A DNA stretch of 64,000 nucleotides from Ignavibacteria bacterium (GTDB lineage Bacteria; Bacteroidota; Ignavibacteria; Tepidaquicellales; Tepidaquicellaceae): NCBI GenBank assembly GCA_016704345.1, contig JADJAH010000001.1, positions 344,501 to 408,500 on the forward strand, written 5' to 3'. The notes under the pieces were generated by a model. It was not told the origin of the DNA. It worked only from the letters and a program-made list of their open reading frames with translations, and made no database searches. The translations under genes and the position numbers were made by a program. Below, one piece after another: positions 45,938-54,800 of the stretch; position 1 is the stretch's first letter, and every line of letters begins with the position of its first letter.

Positions 45938-46579
45938 ATGAAAATAGTCGAATCCAAAATCGTTGTTGAGCGCACCGCAAGTTATAGTCTTGTCCTTCCT
46001 GAAAATAAAATTAAGAGCGTCGTTTTTGTTATTCATGGCTATGCGCAGCTTGCTAAGGATTTCATCAGAGAGTTTGATTTCCTTGATGACGGTGCGACTT
46101 TGATAGTTGCGCCCGAAGGCTTGTCACGTTTCTATTCAAGAGACAAGGTAGGAGCATCATGGATGACCAAGGTCAATCGCGATGATGAGATCGGTGACTA
46201 CATAAAATATCTTGACAGGCTCGAATCATCTCTCACAGAACTTTACGATATATCTTCTGCCGACAAAATTATTCTGGGATTCTCACAAGGTGTTCACACC
46301 GCTGCAAGATGGTTCACAGAAAGTTTGTATGACCATTCTCAATTGATTCTCTGTTCATCAGACTTTGCTGCAGATGTTGATTTCATTAAGCTAAAAAAAA
46401 GACTCAACGGAAATGAACTTATTTACATTCAAGGAAAAGAAGATGCGATTGTGGGAATTGATATTTTTCGCAAAAGCAGTTCATTGCTTGCATCAAATGA
46501 TATTGCACACAAAGAAATTCTCTTTGAAGGAAAACATGTCATCAGCAAAGAGGCTGTATCTGCAGCAATGAGAAAGTGA
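45938..46579 (+). CDS. Alpha/beta hydrolase (phospholipase/carboxylesterase type)
   Basis: 213 aa. H-G-Y at the oxyanion region (V-I-H-G-Y-A-Q), nucleophile elbow G-F-S-Q-G (Ser near residue 117), acid Asp in QGKEDAIVG and His in EGKHVIS make a complete triad. Length and motifs match the YpfH/EstB group of small cytoplasmic carboxylesterases. No signal peptide. The natural substrate is unknown. The 56-bp repeat array starts 39 nt after its stop. Confidence 0.87.
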   Translation: MKIVESKIVVERTASYSLVLPENKIKSVVFVIHGYAQLAKDFIREFDFLDDGATLIVAPEGLSRFYSRDKVGASWMTKVNRDDEIGDYIKYLDRLESSLTELYDISSADKIILGFSQGVHTAARWFTESLYDHSQLILCSSDFAADVDFIKLKKRLNGNELIYIQGKEDAIVGIDIFRKSSSLLASNDIAHKEILFEGKHVISKEAVSAAMRK

Positions 46580-46617
46580 TCCCGCACTTTTAATGCACGG
46601 CTTGAGCATGTAAGTTC

Positions 46618-48115
46618 ATTGTCCGCTCTGTGTCTCCCCCAGCAGCGTCACCCTGAGCTTGACGAAGGGTGACATTGTCCGCTCTGTGTCTCCCCCAGCA
46701 GCGTCACCCTGAGCTTGACGAAGGGTGACATTGTCCGCTCTGAGTCTCCCCCAGCAGCGTCACCCTGAGCTTGACGAAGGGTGTCATTGTCCGCTCTGAG
46801 TCTCCCCCAGCAGCGTCACCCTGAGCTTGACGAAGGGTGACATTGTCCGCTCTGTGTCTCCCCCAGCAGCGTCACCTGAGCTTGACGAAGGGTGTCATTG
46901 TCCGCTCTGAGTCTCCCCAGCAGCGTCACCTGAGCTTGACGAAGGGTGTCATTGTCCGCTCTGAGTCTCCCCCAGCAGCGTCACCCTGAGCTTGACGATG
47001 GGTGTCATTGTCCGCTCTGTGTCTCCCCAGCAGCGTCACCTGAGCTTGACGATGGGTGTCATTGTCCGCTCTGAGTCTCCCCCAGCAGCGTCACCCTGAG
47101 CTTGACGAAGGGTGTCATTGTCCGCTCTGTGTCTCCCCAGCAGCGTCACCCCTGGAGCTTGACGAAGGGTGTCATTGTCCGCTCTGAGTCTCTCCCAGCA
47201 GCGTCACCCTGAGCTTGACGAAGGGTGTCATTGTCCGCTCTGAGTCTCCCCCAGCAGCGTCACCCTGAGCTTGACGAAGGGTGTCATTGTCCGCTCTGAG
47301 TCTCTCCCAGCAGCGTCACCCTGAGCTTGACGAAGGGTGTCATTGTCCGCTCTGAGTCTCCCCAGCAGCGTCACCCTGAGCTTGACGATGGGTGTCATTG
47401 TCCGCTCTGAGTCTCCCCCAGCAGCGTCACCCTGAGCTTGACGAAGGGTGTCATTGTCCGCTCTGGTCTCCCCCAGCAGCGTCCCTGCGCTCTGTCTCCC
47501 CCAGCAGCGTCACCCTGAGCTTGACGAAGGGTGTCATTGTCCGCTCTGAGTCTCTCCCAGCAGCGTCACCCTGAGCTTGACGAAGGGTGTCATTGTCCGC
47601 TCTGTGTCTCCCCCAGCAGCGTCACCCTGAGCTTGACGATGGGTGTCATTGTCCGCTCTGAGTCTCCCGCAGCAGCGTCACCCTGAGCTTGACGAAGGGT
47701 GTCATTGTCCGCTCTGAGTCTCCCCCAGCAGCGTCACCCTGAGCTTGACGATGGGTGTCATTGTCCGCTCTGTGTCTCCCCCAGCAGCGTCACCCTGAGC
47801 TTGACGAAGGGTGTCATTGTCCGCTCTGAGTCTCTCCCAGCAGCGTCACCCTGAGCTTGACGAAGGGTGTCATTGTCCGCTCTGAGTCTCTCCCAGCAGC
47901 GTCACCCTGAGCTTGACGAAGGGTGTCATTGTCCGCTCTGAGTCTCCCCCAGCAGCGTCACCCTGAGCTTGACGAAGGGTGTCATTGTCCGCTCTGAGTC
48001 TCTCCCAGCAGCGTCACCCTGAGCTTGACGAAGGGTGACTTTGTCCGCTCTGTGTCTCCCCCAGCAGCGTCACCCTGAGCTTGACGATGGGTGTCATTGT
48101 CCGCTCTGTGTCTCC
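46618..48115. repeat. Array of about 27 copies of a 56-bp hairpin unit
   Basis: Head-to-tail units of TGTCCGCTCTGAGTCTCCCC + CAGCAGCGTC + ACCCTGAGCTTGACGAAGGG + TGTCAT. Each contains the hairpin CACCCT...AGGGTG. Variants segregate in a mosaic: GAGTC/GTGTC, GACGAAG/GACGATG, TGTCAT/TGACAT, and CTCCCCC/CTCTCCC/CTCCCC; one unit near 47480 is truncated. It is much richer in GC than its surroundings. There are no unique spacers, so it is not CRISPR. A lone relative of the hairpin lies at 50646-50672. Confidence 0.95.
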
Positions 48116-48265
48116 TGCGTGAACAAAGTTAATCTTATCTGCCTATTATGCGGGGACTCAGAGCCATTCCTTAGTCTTCCCGCTTAGTTCGGTGAAGCTG
48201 AGGCTCAGGGGGACAGAAGAATTGGTTGTTGTTGGAGACCGAAAAGTCTGCTCGGTTTCCTTGTG

Positions 48266-48387
48266 GCGTCAGGACTTCCGTCCTGACGCTTTCATACAGT
48301 TGATATCGGGACGCCTGCCAGTCCGCAGTCGGTTAAACAAATACACTCTCGGCAGGCGGGCCTGCTGCAGGCAGGGGGAAGTCCCGA
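48266..48387. repeat. Nested-palindrome repeat, copy A
   Basis: Left part is a perfect 10-bp hairpin GCGTCAGGAC / GTCCTGACGC (48266-48289). Right part has outer arms TCGGGAC / GTCCCGA (48306-48312, 48381-48387) and inner arms GCCTGCC / GGCAGGC (48313-48319, 48351-48357). The inner loop 48324-48350 contains CAGTCGGTTAAACAAATACA, which reappears inverted in copy B (50504-50557). Confidence 0.75.
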
Positions 48388-48686
48388 CACCACAACTAGA
48401 ATTTAAATTGAACTTAAGTGTATGCCTGTTGGTGACTCTTTAATTCTCTCGGTGAAGATTAACAGGTGTGGGGAGAGCAATTCTATTACTTATTTCCAGC
48501 GGGGCAGACATTGCGAATCGAGGTCTCGCTGATTCCCCGCAAAAAAAGCAGTGCAAGTTGAAAAGGGAATTATGCGTGAGACTTAGCGAAGACAAAAATT
48601 TTAGTTAATGATTTACAGACAAAATCTTTCTAACTCTGTTTTTTCAATTGACTAACTTGTCAGATTGAAATACTTTCACAAAGAAT

Positions 48687-48926
48687 ATGACAGCAACTAG
48701 ACTAAGAAATATAATAACAAAAAGAATTTCCAAGTTGGAGGATATTGGCATGCTAGAAGCTATAGATCAAATATTAGACTCAATGGAAAATGATAAGGAC
48801 ACATATGAACTTTCCGAAATTCAGAGAAAAAAAATACATAACAGTAAATTACAATTTAAAGAAGGTAAGAGTATTTCCAATGAAAAAGTATTTGAAGAAA
48901 TTGGGAAATGTCTGAAAGAGAAATAG
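48687..48926 (+). CDS. ParD/RelB-like antitoxin
   Basis: 79 aa, Lys/Glu rich. The N-terminal half looks like a short helix-turn-helix or ribbon-helix-helix region (T-R-L-R-N-I-I-T-K-R-I-S-K-L), the C-terminal half like an unstructured toxin-binding tail (E-I-Q-R-K-K-I-H-N-S-K). It overlaps the next gene by 19 nt, the usual toxin-antitoxin coupling. Specific family not certain. Confidence 0.65.
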   Translation: MTATRLRNIITKRISKLEDIGMLEAIDQILDSMENDKDTYELSEIQRKKIHNSKLQFKEGKSISNEKVFEEIGKCLKEK

Positions 48927-49205
48927 AATGGTCGCCTGAAGCTAAAAATAGTTTCGAATCAATTCTTGAATTTTACATCGAAAGAAACGGCAATAAAACC
49001 TACAGTAAGAATCTTTTCAAACAAATCAAGCAAACAGTTTCTCTAATTCAGGGCCATAATCATATCGGAAAAGCTACAGATGAAGGTGAAACGAGGGTTC
49101 TATTTAAAAGGTCATTTTGCAGTTTTTTATGAGATAAAGGAAAAAGTTATCGAAATTCAATTGATATGGGATAATAGAAGAAATCCGGACGATTTAAAAA
49201 TTTAG
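48908..49205 (+). CDS. ParE/RelE-family toxin, frameshifted
   Basis: Starts MSEREIEWSPEAKNSFESIL, typical of ParE. Frame is lost at the A run 49106-49109; removing one A continues as V-L-F-K-G-H-F-A-V-F-Y-E-I-K-E-K-V-I-E-I-Q and ends W-D-N-R-R-N-P-D-D-L-K-I at 49205, the canonical ParE C-terminus. As written the product stops at 49132 and would be inactive. It may be a decayed module in the repeat island or a read error; unlike the other breaks this one is a base gain. Confidence 0.7.
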
Positions 49206-49469
49206 ATATTGCATCCGGAGATAAATAAAGCATACAGAATTTCTCCTCAGGATTTGTATTCTTATCCAATAAGAATTATCAGCAACGCATTGACTCATAT
49301 TAAATGTAACCATGGAGTGAGTCAAAAGTGATTCGTTGACTCATAATTAAAGTAACCGTAGAATTGAGAATAAAACTACGGCCAAGATTATGTGAAATGG
49401 TTCAAAAGCTGAATTTCCTTTTGGCGTCACGACTTTCCTGAGGATGTCTCAAAACAAAACAATATTGTC
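49206..49469. other. Gene-free stretch after the toxin gene
   Basis: AT-rich sequence without a credible frame. No terminator stands out; dispersed repeats begin at 49470. Confidence 0.5.
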
Positions 49470-49544
49470 ATTCCCGCCTGCCTGCCGTCAGGCCATCAAG
49501 ATTCATAATGCATTCTGGCAGGCAGGCGTGCTTCTGGCGGGAAT
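49470..49544. repeat. Nested-palindrome repeat, copy D
   Basis: Outer arms ATTCCCGCC / GGCGGGAAT (49470-49478, 49536-49544) and inner arms CCTGCCTGCC / GGCAGGCAGG (49477-49486, 49517-49526). The loop word GGCCATCAAGATTCAT resembles the loop of copy C. Confidence 0.7.
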
Positions 49545-49573
49545 CCACTCTGAAAACGGATAAATTATAATGG

Positions 49574-49641
49574 GTCCCCGACAGAAACACTCCTGCCCGC
49601 AGTTGGCTAGTCAAGTTCATTCTCTGCAGGCGGGCGGGGAC
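49574..49641. repeat. Nested-palindrome repeat, copy C
   Basis: Outer arms GTCCCCG / CGGGGAC (49574-49580, 49635-49641). Inner stem CCTGC / GCAGG encloses CGCAGTTGGCTAGTCAAGTT, a diverged form of the loop in copies A and B. Confidence 0.7.
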
Positions 49642-50180
49642 GACAGGTTTTGGGACAGCCTAGTCCTTACGCATTTATGCAGTTTAGTTCTTTGAAATCA
49701 AAACTAACAATCTGACAGGATTGAAAATCAGCAGGCATTACACAAGATCGAACTTACACTTTCCTGTCGAACTCAATTTGACTTATCATCTGTCCGGGGC
49801 AAGATTGATGTCCGGGGAATAATCCACATCAGGAGTTTATGTAGAATGACATAGATCAGAAGACTTGCGTTTTCCTCCCAATCAAAGCTGACTGTAACTT
49901 TATGTTCTCTGAACTCATTCCGAAATATCCTGCTCAGACCTTGAAGAACTCAGGCTGTGTCTGAATGTAATGAGGTCATCACTCGAAGAAACCCATCGCA
50001 CTCCCGAAGAAGGGTGCCTGTGGCTTTAAGCAATCCGGTTCTGACTTTAAGAGTTGAGTCTGCATCTTGAAGGTCTCGGCTCAAGAACCTAAGAACTCTG
50101 ACGGTCAACTTTAGTACTCCGTCTGCAATCTGAAGAAGTCTGCTCGCTTCCGGAAATACTCAGTCACTGAACAAAAATTC
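49642..50180. other. Gene-free stretch with degenerate 21-bp periodicity
   Basis: No credible gene. From about 49920 onward the words CTTGAAG, ACTCCG and CTGCATCTTGAA recur at roughly 20-bp spacing and become progressively closer to the clean 21-bp array that follows, as if this were its decayed edge. Confidence 0.5.
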
Positions 50181-50182
50181 AC

Positions 50183-50392
50183 TGGCTGCTTCCGGAAATA
50201 CTTCGGCCGCTTCCCGAAATACTCCGGCTGCATCTTGAAATACTCCGGACGCTTCCCGAAATACTCCGGACGCATCTTGAAATACTCCGGATGCTTCCGG
50301 AAATACTCCGGCCGCATCTTGAAATACTCCGGACGCATCTTGAAATACTCCGGACGCATCTTGAAATACTCCGGTTGCATCTTGAAAAGTTG
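50183..50392. repeat. 21-bp tandem array GAAATACTCCGGACGCATCTT
   Basis: About ten units with alternating TCTTGAAATACT and TTCCGGAAATACT or TTCCCGAAATACT forms. Because 21 is a multiple of three, two minus-strand frames stay open and would encode seven-residue repeats (P-E-Y-F-K-M-R and F-Q-D-A-S-G-V). Neither has a ribosome site or non-repetitive domain, so coding is not claimed. Confidence 0.85.
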
Positions 50393-50493
50393 AAATTGAA
50401 CTTTTGTTCACTAAATACTGGATAGTCAGAGCCATGACATGGCTTGAAATAGAGAAAACACAGAAAAAATCAAAATTTGCGTGCTTATGGCTT

Positions 50494-50557
50494 CAGGACT
50501 TCCCCTGCCTGCCGAGAGTGTATTTGTTTAACCGACTGTGGGCAGGCAGGCGTCCTG
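50494..50557. repeat. Nested-palindrome repeat, copy B
   Basis: Outer CAGGAC / GTCCTG and inner CCTGCCTGCC / GGCAGGCAGG (50504-50513, 50541-50550). The loop 50514-50538 is the exact inverse of the 25-base loop word in copy A. Confidence 0.75.
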
Positions 50558-50645
50558 ACGCATTTATACGGTTTGTATCGGGACGGGAGAGTCCGACAAC
50601 ACAATTAAAAGATTACAAGCGAGGCTTGGAGCGAGGAAAAATAAT

Positions 50646-50672
50646 GTCACCCTTCGTCAGGCTCAGGGTGAC
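50646..50672 (-). terminator. Lone GTCACCCT hairpin at the 3' end of the BrkB gene
   Basis: Arms GTCACCCT / AGGGTGAC, 8 bp perfect, 14 nt past the stop of the minus-strand gene. It is the same hairpin type amplified in the array at 46618-48115. There is no T run, so it is only a possible terminator or 3' stabiliser. Confidence 0.5.
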
Positions 50673-50686
50673 GTGTAAAGATGCAT

Positions 50687-51640
50687 TTACCCTTTTTCCT
50701 TTACCTGCGAGTCAACATAAGCTTTTATCAGCTCTGACACTTTTGTAATTTTGATACCGTCGGAATCCGGTTGCAGCTCTGTGTGGCTGAATCTGTTTCT
50801 GTATACCTGTGTAAATTCCGCGCCAAAAAACAAAATTATACCCGAGTAATAGATCCAGATGAACATTATCATGAGCGAAGCTGCAGCCCCGTAAGTGGAG
50901 CTGAATGTACTGTTTCCGAGATACAATCCTATGAAATATTTTCCTATGGCAAACAAAATGGATGTCAACACAGCTCCAAACCATACGTAGTTCCAGGATA
51001 TTATTACATCCGGCAAATACTTAAATATCATTGCAAAGAGTAACGTGATTATAATGAATGATGATATTATATTTATCGCTTCCGATGCAGGGAGTATGTT
51101 ATCAAAATAAGTGTTCACATAATTATATAGTAAATAGATGATCGAGTTTATGAGTAACGAAACCATCATCAGAAATCCTGTGGCAATTACCATTGAAAAT
51201 GATATTAGACGGTTTTTGATGAATCCCCAAAGTCCTCTGCCCGGCTTTAACTCAACGCCCCAGATAATATTAAGTGATTCCTGCAGTTCGAGAAAAACTC
51301 CGACCGAACCGAGGATCAAAAAGATTATGCTGACTATACCTGCAATTATTCCTGTGGTTTTATTTGACGCTCCTTTGATTATCGACTCTATCATTTCCGC
51401 GCTGTCCGGTCCGACTAGATAAGTGATCTGCCTGGATATTTCTCCCCTTGCCGCATCCTCACCAAAAACAATACCTGCTATCGAGATCACTATCATAAGT
51501 AACGGACCTACCGAAAATGCGGCGTAATATGATAAGGCTGCCGCCATTTTCAAACCTTTATCATCAATAAACTGATCACCGGTTTCAACTAATAATTTCC
51601 ATATCAATTTGAAGCTTAGTTTCTCTTTTTCTGGGGGCAT
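50687..51640 (-). CDS. YihY/BrkB family inner-membrane protein
   Basis: 317 aa from the ATG at 51640; a 15-codon longer frame reaches 51685 but would begin within the predicted sigma-54 promoter. About six membrane spans. Family motifs: ALSYYAAFSVGPLLMI, G-S-V-G-V-F-L-E-L-Q-E-S-L-N-I-I-W, and Y-G-A-A-A-S-L-M-I-M-F-I-W-I-Y-Y-S-G. The family was once called RNase BN by mistake; function is unresolved, possibly transport. A sigma-54-type promoter lies upstream, divergent from tamB. Confidence 0.92.
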   Translation of the reverse strand: MPPEKEKLSFKLIWKLLVETGDQFIDDKGLKMAAALSYYAAFSVGPLLMIVISIAGIVFGEDAARGEISRQITYLVGPDSAEMIESIIKGASNKTTGIIAGIVSIIFLILGSVGVFLELQESLNIIWGVELKPGRGLWGFIKNRLISFSMVIATGFLMMVSLLINSIIYLLYNYVNTYFDNILPASEAINIISSFIIITLLFAMIFKYLPDVIISWNYVWFGAVLTSILFAIGKYFIGLYLGNSTFSSTYGAAASLMIMFIWIYYSGIILFFGAEFTQVYRNRFSHTELQPDSDGIKITKVSELIKAYVDSQVKEKG

Positions 51641-51681
51641 AAAATTTTTGTTAATACTGTTCAATTTACATCTATTTAAAT

Positions 51682-51696
51682 GCAATGACTATGCCA
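51682..51696 (-). promoter_or_regulatory. Sigma-54 promoter of the BrkB gene
   Basis: On the minus strand TGGCATAGTCATTGCA matches the -24/-12 consensus TGGCAY-N5-TTGCW. Predicted transcription start is near 51670, leaving a leader of about 30 nt before the ATG at 51640. Confidence 0.75.
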
Positions 51697-51756
51697 TGAA
51701 ATTAAGTTAGATTTTGCTTATATAATGCCATGTTTTAGTTTAATCGGACAGAGTAT

Positions 51757-51834
51757 TGACATAAGTGTCACATATAACTGTCAGATAAACTGAGTTAGTT
51801 GAATAATATTCAGTTAGGCTTCTCATTGTCACAT
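51757..51834. promoter_or_regulatory. Candidate enhancer sites between the two divergent sigma-54 promoters
   Basis: A palindrome TGACATAAGTGTCA (51757-51770) is followed by further TGTCA words at 51779-51783 and 51827-51831; TGTCACAT occurs twice. Most of these lie 60-95 bp upstream of both -24 elements, where an NtrC-type activator would bind. Confidence 0.5.
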
Positions 51835-51850
51835 TAAGTATATTATTTTA

Positions 51851-51866
51851 TGGCACAAGACTTGCA
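51851..51866 (+). promoter_or_regulatory. Sigma-54 promoter of tamB
   Basis: TGGCACAAGACTTGCA is a full match to the -24/-12 consensus. The predicted transcription start, about 12 nt past the GC, falls near 51877, only 2 nt before the ATG at 51879, which would make the message effectively leaderless. Confidence 0.7.
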
Positions 51867-51878
51867 CTTATATAACTA

Positions 51879-54800
51879 ATGAATAAGATCATCAGCAAAG
51901 GTCTCAAAATATTTCTTTGGGTCACAGGCATTTTACTAATTCTGCTTATCGGAATATTCTTATTCGTACAAACCAATACTTTCAACAAACTGGCGCTGGA
52001 TTATGCGGTGGAAAATCTGAATGAGGGTTTGCAGAGAAATGACGGTATGATCCATGTGACTTCTTTGAATGGAAATATTTTTACGGGTCTGCAATTGGAC
52101 AGCGGCAACATTACGCTCGGAAATGACACGCTGATGAAGTTCAATTATATTGATTTAAAGTATGACATCTGGGGATTACTCGATAAAAGGATTCTCTTAG
52201 ATCATGTCATTATAAGTTCTCCGGAAATCAGCTTCAATAAAATAAGAGACTCAACTGAAAACATGTTATGGAATTTCTCTAAGCTATTCAGTTCGTCCGA
52301 TGAAGCGGATACAAGCGCTTCTGCTTTTGACTGGGATATCTCAGTAAATAAACTAAAAATTGAAAACGGTTTTCTTAATACACGTGATGAACTAAGTGAC
52401 TCACTGCTTTTCCTCAAAGCCAAAACCAATACTCAGACAGAATTTGATTTCAATAATCTTACTCTCACTGATCTTAACCTCGAACTTAACGCTGAATATT
52501 TCTCTGATAACAAGAGCATTGAAATGAAGAGTTTTTCTTTCACTACAAACTCCGGCTTAAATGTAAACAGTTTTGTCTTTAAAGCGGAGATAGATGAAGA
52601 AGATACTGTTACTGAAATAACTGCTTTTGAAATTTCAACAAACCGTTCCCACATTAAATTTAACAAACTCCTCTTAAACAATTTCAATCCGTTTGACACC
52701 ACTACATTTGAAAATTTCAAAGACAAAGACTTCGAAGCAGATATAGATATAAAGAAAATTGATTTCAGTGATCTGCGGTTCTTTGTTCCTGATGCTGATA
52801 TGCTTTACAGTGCAGTAAGTCTGGCAATACTGGCAAAAGGCAAATACGGGGATTTCAATGTTTCTGATCTTACGCTAAGGCTTCCTGATTCTTATGTCAA
52901 CATTAAGGGGAATGTAAGACATCTCCATGAACCGGACAGTTTGTATTTGAATATTTCTGCTGAAGATCTGGACGTATTAACAAAGGACATCAATACAGTT
53001 TACAATGATAATTCAATTCCGGATCTGTCATATTTAGGAAGGGTAAAAGCTGATCTGAATTTCAACGGGACGCTTGAGAAGTTTTATTCTAAATTCGACA
53101 TCGCTTCTTATGCGGGTTCTGCAGACGGATTTGTATACATGGATTTAGAAAATGAAAACTATAATGGAAAGATCAGCACCGTTAATTTAGACCTCGGGAA
53201 AATACTCAGAGATAATAGTCTTAAGAGCAGGCTTAATCTTTATACGGAATTTTCAGGCCGCGGCTTTGAGCCCGGCGCGATGGCGACTTCCATAAAATAT
53301 AACCTGAGCAATTCTTATATCGCCGGATTTGATATTAGAATTTCTGAAGGGTCAGTAAACTTATCCGGTAATAATGCTGATGTTAACATCAGACATATTT
53401 CTTCATTTGGCAGCGTTACTACAAAAGGAAGAGTTAATATTGCCAACACGGATAATCCTGTTTACGCTCTCACAGGTAGAGTCACAAATCTTAACATTGC
53501 AAAGTTAACAAAGAACGACGAAGATAAAAGCAGTCTGAATTTTTCATATAATATAAAGGGCAGGGGCATTAGTCCGGAGAATATAAACGGCAATTATGAT
53601 TTTGTTATTGATGATTCGTACTTCGCAAATAATCAGATTCCGCAAACACCGCTGGATATTGAGGTCAGAACTACTGGTGATGACAATGCTGTAATTGTCT
53701 CTTCAGACTTTTTTGAGTTTAATGCAGAAGGACATTTTGATATTAGTTCATTAGGAAATGTTTTGAGTTATAATGTCGGATCGATCGCTGAGAAATTTCA
53801 GAATAAACTGACCCCGGATTCAGCAGCGATACTTGCCCCATACGCTGTTTCGAATATTTCCAATAGTTCAAATTATTATCCCGAACTCAACTCCAATTTC
53901 AATTTACATTACGAGTTAGTTTTCAAGGATACTGCTATGACCAACAGGTTATTACAGCCATTTGGTATTATTTATAACGGGGATATAAGTGGAAATATTG
54001 CAAATGATCAAAGCGGGTTTTCATTTGATGCATGGATCAATGCAAAAGATTTTGTTTATCATGATACCGCGATCATACTGGATAATTTTAAATCGGATAT
54101 TTCTATATCAAACAATTATTCGCTGCTAACGGATGACAATTCATTCTCATCTATTGAAATGGATTTGATGACAACTGGCGATAGGATCTCTTTCGGAAGT
54201 ACAATATTTGACTCCGTACAAATTGACATAGACATGAAAAATTCATTAGCTGATTTCCATTTTAAAGCGCTACAGGATTCAGGAATGTATGCTTCAGTAA
54301 AAGGAAAGGCAGACCTAATGAGTGGCATTATTGTGGCAACAGTTGACAGCGCTGAAGTAACCTATAACAATATCTCTATTTCAAATGCCAACCACTGGAT
54401 AGTAAATTATTCACCAAATCAGAAAGTAAACTTCGAACAGTTTGCAGTTAAGAGTTTGGAAACAGTTTTAAATGTTAACGGCGATTTTGTATTCAACGGA
54501 ATGAGTGATTTGAAAATTGTTGGAAAGGATATTGAAATATCTGACATCCACACATTAATAAATTCACAAGATACGGGGAGAGTGATGATTGCAAAGGAAT
54601 ATCCGGTCAAAGGACACATAAGCGATCTGATAATAAATTTCAAAGGCGATTTGGAAAATCCGGAGTTAAACTTAAAACTTAATTCTGAACTTCTGAAATA
54701 TCGTGATCTAAAAGAAGAATTTAACATTGGTGATTTCAGAGCTGAAATAAATTACAAAGATAACATGGCGGCGACTGATATTATTTTTACAAATGCTGAG

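Noticed and set aside
47392..47574. Frame across the 56-bp array
   Set aside because: Repeat-derived, without start signals.
46618..48115. CRISPR array
   Set aside because: The repetition covers the whole 56-bp unit; there are no unique spacers and no cas genes in the window.
50111..50435. Two overlapping minus-strand frames encoding PEYFKMR-type and FQDASGV-type heptad repeats
   Set aside because: Openness follows from the 21-bp period; there is no ribosome site or non-repetitive domain, and both frames cannot be real.
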